Position numbers and translations under genes: made by a program. Below, piece by piece: positions 1 to 8,670 of a stretch of 64,000 bases of DNA. The DNA comes from Streptomyces sp. HUAS CB01 (lineage in GTDB: Bacteria; Actinomycetota; Actinomycetes; Streptomycetales; Streptomycetaceae), in assembly GCF_030406905.1 (NCBI RefSeq), contig NZ_CP129137.1, positions 7,347,501 through 7,411,500 of the forward strand, in the 5' to 3' direction. The notes under the pieces are model-generated. The model worked only from the letters and a program-made list of their open reading frames with translations, had not been told where the DNA came from and made no database searches. Each line of letters opens with the position of its first letter. Within the stretch, counting starts at the first letter, position 1.

Positions 1-2
1 CC

Positions 3-188
3 CTGACCCAGACCGGCAGCATCGCCCCCGACTGGTTCCTCGGCCTCGCATGCGGCCTCGGCGGGCTCGTCGGCGGGTACATGGGCGCCCGCCTCCAGCC
101 ACGGCTGCCCGAGACCTTCCTCCGCCTGCTCCTCGGCACGCTCGCCACCGCGCTGGGCGCTCTCTACGCGGTCGACGCACTGGGCTGA
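3..188 (+). CDS. TauE/SafE-type membrane permease, C-terminal end (partial)
   Basis: The frame is open from the window edge to a TGA at 186-188 and gives about 61 residues; the start lies outside the window. Two hydrophobic stretches flank a Gly-rich loop with GGYMGARLQPRLPE, which resembles the last repeat of TauE/SafE (DUF81) sulfite or sulfonate exporters, where a G-x-x-x-GARL motif precedes the final helix. It would sit in the cytoplasmic membrane and move small anions. Substrate cannot be read from this fragment. Confidence 0.6.
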   Translation: MTQTGSIAPDWFLGLACGLGGLVGGYMGARLQPRLPETFLRLLLGTLATALGALYAVDALG

Positions 189-597
189 ACCGCCCGCGCA
201 CCGGACCGCCCGGGTCCGTCGGCGGACGAACGCGACCGCCATGTCCGGGGCGTCGTCGCTCGGTGCGCCTCGCGGCAGGAGCGAGGACGCGAGGACCGGC
301 CGGTACTCCTGCGGCCTCGCGCATCCGCTGCGCCTGCGGTATCGCGCGTATGGGTTCATCATGACGTGTATGGCCCGTACCGGCACACCGGTGGCCGTTT
401 CCTCCCCATGCCCCGGGCCCCAGCGCCGGGCGGGGGTCCGCGGTTGCGCACGGCCGTGACCGCACGCGGCGCGATCGCCGCGGGTACGGCGAGCGGGTTC
501 CGGCTCCTCGGCGAACACTCCTCGGCCAGTACCGAGCACTCCTCGGCGAGCACCGAGCACCGAGCACCCGAGAACGAAGAACAAGGAGTGCCGTTCC
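189..597. other. Intergenic stretch, no gene seen; short direct repeats at the end
   Basis: I see no convincing coding signal in these ~400 bp. From about 510 to 570 there are short direct repeats built on CTCCTCGGCGA and CACCGAGCA, looking like slippage products just before the next gene's ribosome binding site. ACCGG-CACA-CCGGT at 379-392 is a small perfect inverted repeat of unknown meaning. Confidence 0.5.
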
Positions 598-1041
598 ATG
601 GACATGAAGCTCGAGGTCGTGGTGATCCCCGTCGCCGACGTGGACCGGGCCAAAACCTTCTACCAGGCGCTGGGTTGGCGCGAGGACGCGGACTTCCCCA
701 CCGATGACGGCTTCCGCGTGGTGCAGATGACGCCGCCCGGATCCCCCTGCTCGGTGATCTTCGGTACCGGAGTCAGCGACTCCGCACCCGGTTCGGCGCA
801 GGGGCTGCACCTGGTCGTGTCGGACATCGAGGCGGCCCGCGCCGAGCTCGTCGAACGGGGAGTGGACGCCGTCGAGGTCTTCCACGACGCCGCAGGCGTG
901 TTCCACCGCGCCGGCACCGCCAACCGGGTCCCGGGCCCCGACCCCGAACGCCGCAGTTACTCGTCCTTCGCCTCCTTCAGCGATCCCGACGGCAACGGTT
1001 GGATCGTGCAGGAGGTCACCGAACGCCTTCCCGGCCGCTGA
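598..1041 (+). CDS. VOC superfamily (glyoxalase/bleomycin-resistance fold) protein
   Basis: The 147-aa product starts MDMKLEVVVIPVADVDRAK, the typical first strand and helix of a vicinal-oxygen-chelate domain, and ends with FSDPDGNGWIVQEV, the usual last strand with its metal-side Glu. The length fits a single two-module VOC subunit. ATG 598 has AAGGAG about 10 bp upstream; a second ATG six bases on is less well placed. The family includes lyases, dioxygenases and drug-binding proteins, so substrate is not inferable. It stands alone, with unrelated neighbours. Confidence 0.8.
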   Translation: MDMKLEVVVIPVADVDRAKTFYQALGWREDADFPTDDGFRVVQMTPPGSPCSVIFGTGVSDSAPGSAQGLHLVVSDIEAARAELVERGVDAVEVFHDAAGVFHRAGTANRVPGPDPERRSYSSFASFSDPDGNGWIVQEVTERLPGR

Positions 1042-1097
1042 CCCGGGTCCGTGCCCCACGCGTGTGCCGGGGAACGAGTGAACCGAGGTGACCACCG

Positions 1098-1409
1098 ATG
1101 GCGGACGAGAGTGTGCCGCACCCCAGCCTGACCGTCCGGTCGGGCCCCGGTCGGGCACTGGCTCCGGTTGCGCCGTTCGGACACGATGACCCGCTGCCCC
1201 TGAAAGGGCGGACGACGAGCAGCTACTGGTCGTTCGACAGCGACGTCGCCACCCGCGAGGACATCGCCTGGGCCTGCGACCTCCCGACGATCCACGCCAA
1301 CCGCATCGCGGGCCTGGTCGCGTTCCCCAATGACGACGTCGACCTGTACGTGGAGGGAACCCTGCTGCCGCGCCCCGCCGCGTCCACCCCGGCCGGGCCG
1401 CCCCGATGA
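1098..1409 (+). CDS. Short DUF427-like protein, probably N-terminally degraded
   Basis: The 103-aa frame contains LKGRTTSSYWSF, then IHANRIAGLVAFPNDDVDLYVEG, which resembles the second half of a DUF427 domain (usual ending: A-x-x-I-x-G-Y-V-A-F-x-x-x-x-V-x-V-x-V-D-G). The first 35 residues do not look like the expected DUF427 N-terminal strands. I infer a truncated or decayed copy; it may not make a working protein. Function of DUF427 is unknown. It lies convergent to the following solute-binding gene. Confidence 0.45.
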   Translation: MADESVPHPSLTVRSGPGRALAPVAPFGHDDPLPLKGRTTSSYWSFDSDVATREDIAWACDLPTIHANRIAGLVAFPNDDVDLYVEGTLLPRPAASTPAGPPR

Positions 1410-1437
1410 CGCGCGACGGCTCCCGGTCGCGACGCGG

Positions 1438-2571
1438 TCAGCCCCCCACGGCCTTCGCCCAGCCCCGGTCCACCGTCACCCTCGCCTTCTGCAGTTGTGC
1501 GTCCGTGGGGAACTGCGGCTCGCCCTCCACCGTCGGCAGCATCGCCGCGGCGGCCTCGTCGAGGGTGCCGTCCTCGCGCATGGCCTCCATCAGGACCGGG
1601 CGGGCATAGCCTTTGAGCCGGAGGTTCTGCCCCGCCGCGCTGAACAGGTACTCCTGCCAGAGCCGGGCGGCCGCCGGATGGGGGGCGTCCCTGTTGACGG
1701 CCAGGGCGTAGTACTGGGCGAAGCTGCCGTCGAAGGGGATCGCGACCTGCCAGTCCAGGCCCTTGTCACGGAACCGTTCCGCGTAGTCGAGGTTGACGTA
1801 GTCCCAGTCGATGCTGATGGGCGTCCGCCCCGTCTCGACCGCGGCCGAGGTGGACTCGACCGGGTTGAAGTTCCCGCGGTCGTCGAGTTCGGCGAAGAAG
1901 TCCAGACCGGGCCGGATGTCGTCGAACGACCCCCCGTTCGCGAGCGCGGCCGCGTAGACCCCGGCGAAGGCCGTGTTGGAACGGGTGGGGTCGCCGTCGA
2001 GGGAGACCATCCCCTTGTACCGGGGGTCCAGCAGATCGGCGAAGGTCCGGGGGCAGGGCTTGACGCGGTTGGCGTCGCAGCCGATCGATACGTAGCCGCC
2101 GTAGTTGTTGGACCAGCGGCCCTCGCGGTCCTTCTGGTTGTCGGGGATCGAGTCGTACGCGGCGACCCGGTACGGCGCGAGCAGGCCCTGCCGGGCCGCG
2201 GTCCGGGCGAACGTGTCCCCCACGTCGACGACGTCGGGGGCGTCCGCGCGTCTGCCGCTCTGCCTGATGGCGTCGATCTCGTCCTGGCTGGACGCCTGGG
2301 GATCGTGCACCGTCACCCTGATCCCGTACCTCCTCTCGAAGCCGTCGATCAGACCGCCGTAGTTGGCCCAGTCACGCGGAAGCGCGATCGCGTTCAGCGC
2401 GCCTTCCTTCTTCGCCGCGGCGATCAGTTTGTCCATGCCTCCCGCCTCCTGCGCCGAGGTGGCGACCGACGGCTTCACCGGCGTGCTCTTCGGCGTCTCG
2501 GCGCAGCCGCCGAGCAGCACGAGGGTGAGGAGGCCTGTGGCGGCCGCCGTTCGGACACGGGGTGCGGTCAC
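1438..2571 (-). CDS. Extracellular solute-binding lipoprotein (PotD/AfuA-type, ABC uptake)
   Basis: The 377-aa product begins with a lipoprotein signal: basic start, hydrophobic core, and lipobox LLGGC at about residues 16-20. It continues with DKLIAAAKKEGALN and YGGLIDGFERRYGI, the usual start of the type-2 periplasmic-binding fold for polyamine, iron or phosphonate binding proteins. The GTG at 2569-2571 is preferred because GGAG sits 6-7 bp upstream and the signal peptide begins there; the open frame runs further up to 2826 but without a matching signal. No permease or ATPase gene adjoins, so it is an orphan receptor whose partners must be elsewhere. Ligand unknown. Confidence 0.8.
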   Translation of the reverse strand: MTAPRVRTAAATGLLTLVLLGGCAETPKSTPVKPSVATSAQEAGGMDKLIAAAKKEGALNAIALPRDWANYGGLIDGFERRYGIRVTVHDPQASSQDEIDAIRQSGRRADAPDVVDVGDTFARTAARQGLLAPYRVAAYDSIPDNQKDREGRWSNNYGGYVSIGCDANRVKPCPRTFADLLDPRYKGMVSLDGDPTRSNTAFAGVYAAALANGGSFDDIRPGLDFFAELDDRGNFNPVESTSAAVETGRTPISIDWDYVNLDYAERFRDKGLDWQVAIPFDGSFAQYYALAVNRDAPHPAAARLWQEYLFSAAGQNLRLKGYARPVLMEAMREDGTLDEAAAAMLPTVEGEPQFPTDAQLQKARVTVDRGWAKAVGG

Positions 2572-2844
2572 GGTTGCTCCAGGACGCGGGGGACGGGAAC
2601 GAGCGGATCGGAACGAAGGAGACCGGGCACGAAGGGGACCGGGCACGAAGCGGTCCGGAAGCGAAGCGGTCCCCGGCGCGAGCGGTCGTCGCTGGGCGGG
2701 TCGGCCCCGCGCGGGACGGCAGGCACGTCCCCACCGGCAGGCACGGTACCGTCCGGGGGCAGGTCCTCGGCCCTCCGTACGCGGTGCCGGCGGCGGCGTC
2801 CGGGCGGGCGCGGGACGGCCGGGCACCGGCTGTTGCGATGCCCC
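2572..2844. repeat. Intergenic region with short imperfect repeats
   Basis: Between the lipoprotein start and the phosphatase stop, bases about 2590-2665 carry imperfect repeats on the pattern GGAACGAAG / GGGCACGAAG / GGAAGCGAAG. No gene or clear hairpin was recognised. The lipoprotein promoter should be here. Confidence 0.4.
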
Positions 2845-5607
2845 TCACCGCGCCGGGCCGTCCTCTCCCGAGTCCTCGCCGGACAGCGGCTCCTCCTCAG
2901 CGAGCAGCAGCTCGGCGAGCCCTTCCACCGACGGGCCGGCGCCGCCGTGGAGGGAGAGTTCGGCCCAGATGACCTTCCCGGTGGGCGTGTAGCGGGTGCC
3001 CCAGCGTTCGGCGAACCGGGCCACCAGGAACAGGCCGCGGCCGCCCTCGTCGGTGACCTTCGCCCGCCGCAGTCGCGGCGAGGTGCTGCTGCCGTCGGAC
3101 ACCTCGCAGATCAGGGTCCGGTCGCGGACGAGCCGCACGGTGATGGGCTCGGTCCCGTAGTGGACGGCGTTGGTGACGAGTTCGCTGAGGACCAGTTCGG
3201 CGGCGAAGTCGATGTGCCCGAGGCCCCATTCCCGGATCCGGCGGACGCAGGCGGCGCGAACGGGGGAGACCGCCGCCGGATCGCGCGGCACCTGCCACTC
3301 GGCGATCCGGGTGGGGTCGAGCCGGTGCGTGCGGGCAACCAGCAGCGCGATGTCGTCGCGGGGCCGGTCGGGCATCAGGGCGTCGACGACCGCGGCGCAG
3401 GTGGCCTCCGGGGAGCGGTCGGGCCCGGACAGCGCGTCGCGCAGGGCCGCCAGGCCGACGTCCAGGTCGCGGTCGCGGTCCTCCACCAGCCCGTCGGTGT
3501 AGAGCACCAGCCGGGATCCCTCGGGCACGGTCAGTTCGGCGCTCTCGACGGGAAGTCCGGCTCCGAGGCCCAGCGGCGGGGAGACCGGCAGCTGGGGGAA
3601 GTGCACGGTGCCGTCGGGGTGGACCACCGCCGGCCCGGGATGGCCGGCGGTGGCGACCGCCAACTGCCCGGAGGCGGGGTCGTAGACGGCGTACAGGCAG
3701 GTCGCGCCGGTGATGCCCTGGCCTCCGTCGTCGGCTTCCTCGTCGCTGTCGATCTGGGCCACCAGTTCGTCCACGCGACTCAGCAGTTCCTCGGGCGGGG
3801 CGTCCAGGACGGAGAAGTTGTGCACGGCGGTACGCAGCCGGCCCATGGTGGCCGCCGCGTGCAGACCGTGGCCCACGACGTCACCGACGACCAGCGCGAC
3901 CCGCGCACCGGACAGCGGGATCACGTCGAACCAGTCCCCGCCCACGCCTGCCCGGGCGGGGAGATAGCGGTAGGCCACGTCCAGGGCCGTCTGCTCGGGC
4001 ACCCGGCTGGGCAGCAGGCTGCGCTGCAGGGCGACGGCCATCGTGTGCTCGCGGGTGTAGCGGCGGGCGTTGTCGATGCACACCGCCGCCCGGGCTCCCA
4101 GCTCCTCGGCGAAGGACACGTCCTCCTCCTCGAAGGGCTCGGAGTCGTCCGCCCGCCAGTAGTGGGCCGTTCCGAGCACCACCCCCCGGGCGCGGAGCGG
4201 CACCACGATCAGGGAGTGGATGCCGTGCTCCAGGACCCGGCGGGCGCGGTCGGGATCCTGGGCCTGCCAGCCCTCGGAGGCGCTCAGGTCCTCCACCCGT
4301 ACCGCCCGGCCCTCGGCGGCGCCCGCGGCCGTCGGGTGGGCGGGGACGAAGCGGATCAGACTGCCGGCGGGGTAGAGGAGGTGGTCGCCCTCGAGGCCGA
4401 CGACGGCGGTGCGGCGCATCTCGGTGCTCGCGCCCGAGGGTTCCTCGCCGTGCAGGACGGGGTCCAGGAGTTCGACGGTGACGACGTCGGCGAACCGGGG
4501 CACAGCGACCTCCGCGAGCTCCTCGGCGGTGCGCGTGACGTCCAGGGTGGTCCCGATCCGCACGCCCGCGTCGTAGAGCAGTTGCAGCCGCCGGCGGGCG
4601 GTCTCGGCCCTGCCGGAGAGGGCCTGCAGCTCGGTGGTGTCCCGAAGCGTCACCACCCGGCTCGCCGGCCCCTGGGCGGCGGTGAACCGCTTGTTGACGG
4701 CCAGCAGCCGGTCACCCGCCAGGTGTACCTCGTCGGTGGCCGGGCGACCGGACGTGAGCAACTCGGTGAGCTCGGCGTTCAGTCCCAGCGCGCCCACAGG
4801 GCGGCGCTCCGCGTCGTCCGGCAGGTCCAGCAGTCGGCGTGCCTCGTCGTTGGCCAGCAGCAGCCGGCCGTCGCCCCCGACGATCAGAACTCCCTCCCGC
4901 ACGGCGTGGAGGACCGCGTCGTGGTGCTCGTACATGCGGGTCATCTCGGCCGGGCCCAGGCCGTGGGTCTGTCTCTGGAGGCGGCGGCTCACCAGTGCCG
5001 ACCCGCCCGCGGCGAGGGCGAGCGACCCGGCCGCCACGCCGAACAGCACCGGCAGTTGCTGGTTCACCCGGTCCTGCACGTTCCCCACCGTGACGACGGA
5101 CGAGACGATGGCGACGACCGAGCCGCCGGTGTCCTTGACGGGGACGGCCGAGATCACGGAGAGTCCCAGGGCGCCCTGGAAGGTCCTGGTGAACGTCTTT
5201 CCCGCCGCCGCCTCCGCGTACGGGCCGATGACGTGCTTTCCGATCTGCTTCGGGTCGCTGTGCGTGAGGGTGATCCCGTCCGGCCGGTACACGATGATGG
5301 CGTCGACCCCGGCGGCCCTGCGGACCGCCTCGGCGCCGGGCTGCAGCGACGCCGTGGGGTCGGGGCTCTCCAAGGCCTCGTGCAGTCCGGGGGAGTTCGC
5401 GAAGGTCTGGGCCGCGGTGAGCGTCCGGTGCCGGGCGTCCGCCATGCTGTCGCGGCGCGCCTGGACGACGAGGGCCACCAGCGCGGCGAGGACGACCAGC
5501 ACGACGACCGCCAGTTGCAGGAGGAACACCTGGCCGGCGAGACTGCGCACGCTCAGCCGGGAACGCAGGCGCCGTAGCGGCCCCCGGGCGCTCCACCGAC
5601 CGGACAC
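2845..5607 (-). CDS. Membrane sensor PP2C phosphatase: Cache/PAS/GAF/SpoIIE plus RsbW-like ATPase
   Basis: About 920 aa. Order: membrane segment near residues 22-45, an extracytoplasmic sensor of the CitA/DcuS type, a second membrane segment near 180-200, a PAS domain (HAVREGVLIVGGDGRLLLAND), a GAF domain, a SpoIIE/PP2C phosphatase domain (GVGGDWFDVIPL, VVGDVVGHGLHAA, LYTDGLVEDRD hold the metal Asp residues), and a C-terminal HATPase_c domain (SELVTNAVHYG, DEGGRGLFLV) like anti-sigma kinases. It probably dephosphorylates an anti-anti-sigma factor and may also act as its kinase, linking an outside signal to a stress sigma factor; no partner is nearby. Start GTG 5607 has GGAAG upstream; an ATG at 5667 is in frame, but its codons (AATTTTTT run) do not look coding. 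Confidence 0.88.
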   Translation of the reverse strand: MSGRWSARGPLRRLRSRLSVRSLAGQVFLLQLAVVVLVVLAALVALVVQARRDSMADARHRTLTAAQTFANSPGLHEALESPDPTASLQPGAEAVRRAAGVDAIIVYRPDGITLTHSDPKQIGKHVIGPYAEAAAGKTFTRTFQGALGLSVISAVPVKDTGGSVVAIVSSVVTVGNVQDRVNQQLPVLFGVAAGSLALAAGGSALVSRRLQRQTHGLGPAEMTRMYEHHDAVLHAVREGVLIVGGDGRLLLANDEARRLLDLPDDAERRPVGALGLNAELTELLTSGRPATDEVHLAGDRLLAVNKRFTAAQGPASRVVTLRDTTELQALSGRAETARRRLQLLYDAGVRIGTTLDVTRTAEELAEVAVPRFADVVTVELLDPVLHGEEPSGASTEMRRTAVVGLEGDHLLYPAGSLIRFVPAHPTAAGAAEGRAVRVEDLSASEGWQAQDPDRARRVLEHGIHSLIVVPLRARGVVLGTAHYWRADDSEPFEEEDVSFAEELGARAAVCIDNARRYTREHTMAVALQRSLLPSRVPEQTALDVAYRYLPARAGVGGDWFDVIPLSGARVALVVGDVVGHGLHAAATMGRLRTAVHNFSVLDAPPEELLSRVDELVAQIDSDEEADDGGQGITGATCLYAVYDPASGQLAVATAGHPGPAVVHPDGTVHFPQLPVSPPLGLGAGLPVESAELTVPEGSRLVLYTDGLVEDRDRDLDVGLAALRDALSGPDRSPEATCAAVVDALMPDRPRDDIALLVARTHRLDPTRIAEWQVPRDPAAVSPVRAACVRRIREWGLGHIDFAAELVLSELVTNAVHYGTEPITVRLVRDRTLICEVSDGSSTSPRLRRAKVTDEGGRGLFLVARFAERWGTRYTPTGKVIWAELSLHGGAGPSVEGLAELLLAEEEPLSGEDSGEDGPAR

Positions 5608-6120
5608 ATGATCACTTCCGGGCGACTTCGGCGATCTGCGCCTTTTCCGCCCAAAAAATTGCTGCATGGAGCATTTCTATCGGTTTATGCCGCCGGTGAC
5701 GGGGTGATCGGCGAGTGGGCCGCTGACGGGCAAGCCGTCGGGCGTTTCGGCACGCCGGACCCGGACGGCCGTTCCGCTCCCGGACAGGGCCTGGGAGGCG
5801 GCGTCGGGACGGGGCGGGTGCCAGCGGGGTGCGCGTACGGTCCGGATCCGCGACCAACCCTGCCCGGGGAAGGGGCCGTTGACCGTCCCGGCAAGGCCGC
5901 CGCGCGCGGACCGGCCGGTTCCGGTCCTGATCGACGCCGGCGGCGGCCGCTCGCGTCGCGGACCTCCCGGGTGATCCGTGCCGCTGCGTCTGGTCGTGCG
6001 TTCGACCCTGCGCGGCGGGCCCCGCCGCCCGATCGGCCGCGGGGCCCGCCGCAAGGCTCTCTGGTACGGGCGCGGTCACGGGAGGAAGCCGGACACCGGT
6101 GCGCCCTGTGGCGCGGAACG
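5608..6120. other. Intergenic region, ~510 bp
   Basis: No gene seen. The part next to the phosphatase (about 5640-5695) is AT-rich for this DNA and probably holds its promoter. The other end holds the terminator hairpin listed separately. Confidence 0.4.
6012..6052 (-). terminator. Strong hairpin downstream of the PepSY lipoprotein gene
   Basis: GCGGCGGGCCCCGC (6012-6025) and its exact complement (6039-6052) form a perfect 14-bp stem with a 13-nt loop. It lies 69 bp beyond the stop of the leftward gene. No T-run follows, as is usual for actinobacterial hairpin terminators. Confidence 0.6.
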
Positions 6121-6834
6121 TCAGTCCCGGTCGACCTCCTCCCTGCGGAACTCGCCGGTGACGGCGTCGACATCGACGGTCGTCCTGCTCCAGTCCTCCT
6201 GGTCGACGATGTCGACCGACCAGATGAGCGCGCCGTCGTCGCCGTCCAGGTGGACGTCGGTGACGGTGCCCTGCTTCTTCCCGGTAGCCGTCGCCACGGC
6301 CTGTTCCGGAGTCACCTTGGCGTTGCGCAGACGCTCGGCGACCTCCTGCTTGTCGTCGGCGTCCTGTCCGGATTCCTGACGGGACCTCAGTACCTTCCCG
6401 GTCACCGCGTCCACACGGACCCTGTGCACGGTGCCGTCGTCGGTGGCGACTTCGGTCTCCCATTCGGGGGTGCCCGGGCTCGGGGCGGGACTGGCACTGC
6501 CGCCCTCGTAGCGCGTGAGGCCGATCTCGAGCAGCCGGCTCCCGGCGACCTCGCCGGTCGCCGTGCCGGCGGCCTTGTCCCAGGTGACCTTGGCCGCGGG
6601 GACGAGCGCCCTGCGCTCGGCCTGGTCGTCGGTGAGTGCGCGCCCGGTGCCCGTGGGGCTCGGCGAGCCGGCGGCGTTCCCCGTACTCGTGGGGCTGACC
6701 TTGGGGTTCGCGGCCCCCGCCGAGACCTTGGTCCCCTCGCTGCCGCAGGCCGTGACCGACAGGGCCGAGCAGACGACGAGGCCGGCGGTCAGGGCCGCAC
6801 GGACACGACGGAGAGCGTGAGTCGATACGTTCAT
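6121..6834 (-). CDS. PepSY-domain lipoprotein
   Basis: 237 aa with a signal peptide and lipobox near residue 30 (SVTACGS), then a Ser/Pro/Thr-rich linker and two PepSY-like modules: about 70-140 (WETEVATDDGTVHRVRVDAVTGKV) and 155-235 (ending WSRTTVDVDAVTGEFRREE). The V-D-A-V-T-G turn seen twice is the PepSY signature. Such proteins are anchored on the outer face of the membrane; PepSY modules are linked to inhibition of proteases or to small-molecule sensing. The gene is followed by a strong hairpin and preceded by decayed azlD. Role not further defined. Confidence 0.8.
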   Translation of the reverse strand: MNVSTHALRRVRAALTAGLVVCSALSVTACGSEGTKVSAGAANPKVSPTSTGNAAGSPSPTGTGRALTDDQAERRALVPAAKVTWDKAAGTATGEVAGSRLLEIGLTRYEGGSASPAPSPGTPEWETEVATDDGTVHRVRVDAVTGKVLRSRQESGQDADDKQEVAERLRNAKVTPEQAVATATGKKQGTVTDVHLDGDDGALIWSVDIVDQEDWSRTTVDVDAVTGEFRREEVDRD

Positions 6835-7139
6835 GTCGCCACGCGTAACCCCTGGTCCGGGGACGCAGACCGACCGCCCGGAAGATCACCCGTTCGCGGG
6901 GTGTGCCGCCGCGACGGCAACGGTGCGACGAGCGGTGCACATGGCACGGGGCACATGCCGCCGGGGCGGGGGCGCCTCCCGGGGCCCGCGTACGCGGGTG
7001 GTTTGGTGGTGGACACGCCGACGCCACGGGGGCGGCAGCGGCCGCTCGTCGTGCGCCGTGCCGCGGTCGACGCGCGCCTGGCCCGCGGCCGACACGCCGT
7101 CGGGCCGGGCGCCTCGACCGACGGCCGCCGGAACCAGTG

Positions 7140-7454
7140 GTCGGTCGGCCGCAGAGGAGGAGTCTGAGCAGGGGTCGCCAGGACCCCGGCCAGGACCGCC
7201 GCCGGCACCGGGGCGCCGCAGAGCCGTGCGCCGGCCGCCACGGCCACGCCCGCCGGCAGGGTTCCGTCGAGGTCCGTCCAGCGGGGGCCGGTCGGGGCCA
7301 CCACCAGGCCCGCGAGGAGCGAGGGCGCCGGCAGGGCGATGACCGACTCCGCCTGCTCCGGCAGCCGGCGATCGCCGAGCAGGGCCGGGCCGAGCGCCTT
7401 GTAGGAGAAGCTGACGGCAGCGGCGGCCAGAATCGCCCACCACACGGTGGTCAT
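7140..7454 (-). pseudogene. azlD: azlD-like branched-chain amino acid exporter subunit, aberrant C-terminus
   Basis: From ATG 7454 the reading gives TVWWAILAAAAVSFSYKA, LLGDRRLPEQAESVIALPAPSLLAGLVV and VPAAVLAGVLAT, a good AzlD pattern of about 100 residues. A normal AzlD stops after the third helix with a short ALLR-type tail; here the frame instead runs into about 105 Arg/Pro-rich residues down to 6831 that match nothing and overlap the PepSY start region. I infer a frame-disrupting change near 7140. AzlD works with AzlC, and the azlC copy next to it is broken, so the pair is probably dead. Confidence 0.6.
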
Positions 7455-7840
7455 GTCATGGCTCGTTCCTCCCTGTACCGGGCCGCTTCGTCCGACGTCG
7501 CCTGTTCAGCCCGAGCAGTGCCCCGGCCGTCGAGCCGACCAGCGCCACGCCCGCGGGTACGGCGAGCACCAGCGCGGCCGCCAGCGCCGCACCGAGGGCC
7601 CGCGGCCGCACGCGCCCGGCGAAGGACGCGCCTCGTCGAGGAGCAGCAGGAGGAAGAAGGCGGGATGGACGACATCGAGGCCGAACGTCCCGACCAGCCC
7701 GGGTGACGGTGCCAGCGCGGCGCCTAGAGCGGTACCCGCCACCCCGCCGGGGCCGGTGCGAGGGTCGCGCCGAACAGCTTTCCGCGGTCGAACCGGCCCT
7801 CGCCCTCGTGTGCGATCACCCACGACGCGTCGATGACGGC
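7451..7840 (-). pseudogene. azlC: azlC remnant: 5' part missing, two frameshifts
   Basis: Three pieces of an AzlC C-terminal half can be read in order on the minus strand but in three different frames: DASWVIAHEGEGRFDRGKLF (about 7835-7760), GTALGAALAPSPGLVGTFGL with VVHPAFFLLLLLDE (about 7750-7640), and ALGAALAAALVLAVPAGV (about 7610-7510) ending at TGA 7451-7453. That TGA overlaps the azlD ATG, so the old ATGA coupling is still visible. The N-terminal part of AzlC is absent. It faces a 5'-truncated CGNR gene, which suggests one deletion removed both gene starts. Confidence 0.7.
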
Positions 7841-7844
7841 CTGG

Positions 7845-8354
7845 CGGAGGACGATCCGCCGGGCGCGGAGAGCGTCCTGCGCCGGCTGCGTCGGGTACGG
7901 GAAGTCGTGCACGCACTCCTCGACGCCGCCGCCCATGGGCACCCACCCGCGGAGGAGGACCTCCGGTCCTTCCACCGCCTGTCACTCGACGCCGCCCGGC
8001 ACACGCCGTACGCGCTCTCCCTGCCGCTGTCGCGGCGGCGCGCCCCGTCCACCTTCGGGGACCTGCTGGACCAACTCACGCTCGCAGCCGAGGAATTTGC
8101 TGGCCGCTGACGAGGTGCTCGGTGTCCGGCTCTGCCAAGGGCCGGGCTGCGGCCGGCTGTTCCTCGACCGCAGCCGCAGCCACTCGCGGCGCTGGTGCAG
8201 CTCCGGCGACTGCGGCAACCGCGTCCGTGCCCGGCGCCACTACGCCCGTACGAGGCGTGCGGCGGGTGCCACCGACGGGCAGGGAGCGGGCGCCTCTCCC
8301 GCCCGGGCAGGAGATGCGGCCGCGGGCGTCAGCCCGCGTCGGGCACGTCGATGA
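7845..8354 (+). pseudogene. CGNR zinc-finger regulator, 5'-truncated and frameshifted
   Basis: The upstream frame reads SVLRRLRRVREVVHALLDAA through LTLAAEE, and the zinc finger lies in another frame: LAADEVLGVRLCQGPGCGRL, LFLDRSRSHSRRWCSSGDCG and NRVRARRHYARTRRA. The four Cys and the CGNR motif are intact. Reading TTT at 8096-8098 as TT restores EELLAADE across the break, so the lesion is one extra T. The usual N-terminal 40-60 residues are missing and replaced by DNA antisense to azlC. CGNR proteins are probable DNA-binding regulators. Confidence 0.75.
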
Positions 8355-8670
8355 TCCTGCCGTTCCCGTCGAGCGTGTGCGTACGCCAGTAGACGTCCCA
8401 CTTGTCGTCGACCTGCTTCGGCACCTTGCCCTCGGGGTACCGCGCCCAGCCCTCCGGGGGCTGCTCCCCGTCCGGCACACAGGCGGAACCGGTGTTCCCC
8501 ACCGCCAGGACGGGGTACTCGCCGTCGCTGCAGATGTCGTCCCGGATGGAGCATCCGGTGAGCGCGGCCGCTGCCGTCACGGCCGTGAGAGCGACGGCCG
8601 CGGCGGCGCGCCTCCTCCGGCGTGCGGTGGCGGTGCCGGCGGGCCGGCTGATCGTGCGGGACACGGGCAT
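8329..8670 (-). CDS. Small lipoprotein, SCO0607-like
   Basis: 113 aa. A basic, Arg-rich start is followed by a hydrophobic stretch and the lipobox LTGCS near residue 37. The mature part is short and Cys/Trp-bearing: ICSDGEYPVLAVGNTGSACV, PPEGWARYPEGKVPKQV and DVYWRTHTLDGNG. This matches from memory the SCO0607-type lipoproteins of Streptomyces, whose role is unknown. ATG 8670 is preceded by GGAGACCGAC. Its 3' end overlaps the end of the broken CGNR gene by about 25 bp. Confidence 0.75.
   Translation of the reverse strand: MPVSRTISRPAGTATARRRRRAAAAVALTAVTAAAALTGCSIRDDICSDGEYPVLAVGNTGSACVPDGEQPPEGWARYPEGKVPKQVDDKWDVYWRTHTLDGNGRIIDVPDAG

Noticed and set aside
1330..5577. Very long rightward open frame (1415 codons) over the phosphatase and lipoprotein genes
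   Set aside because: Antisense shadow of high-GC coding; no domain, no ribosome binding site, and leftward genes with clear domains occupy the same DNA.
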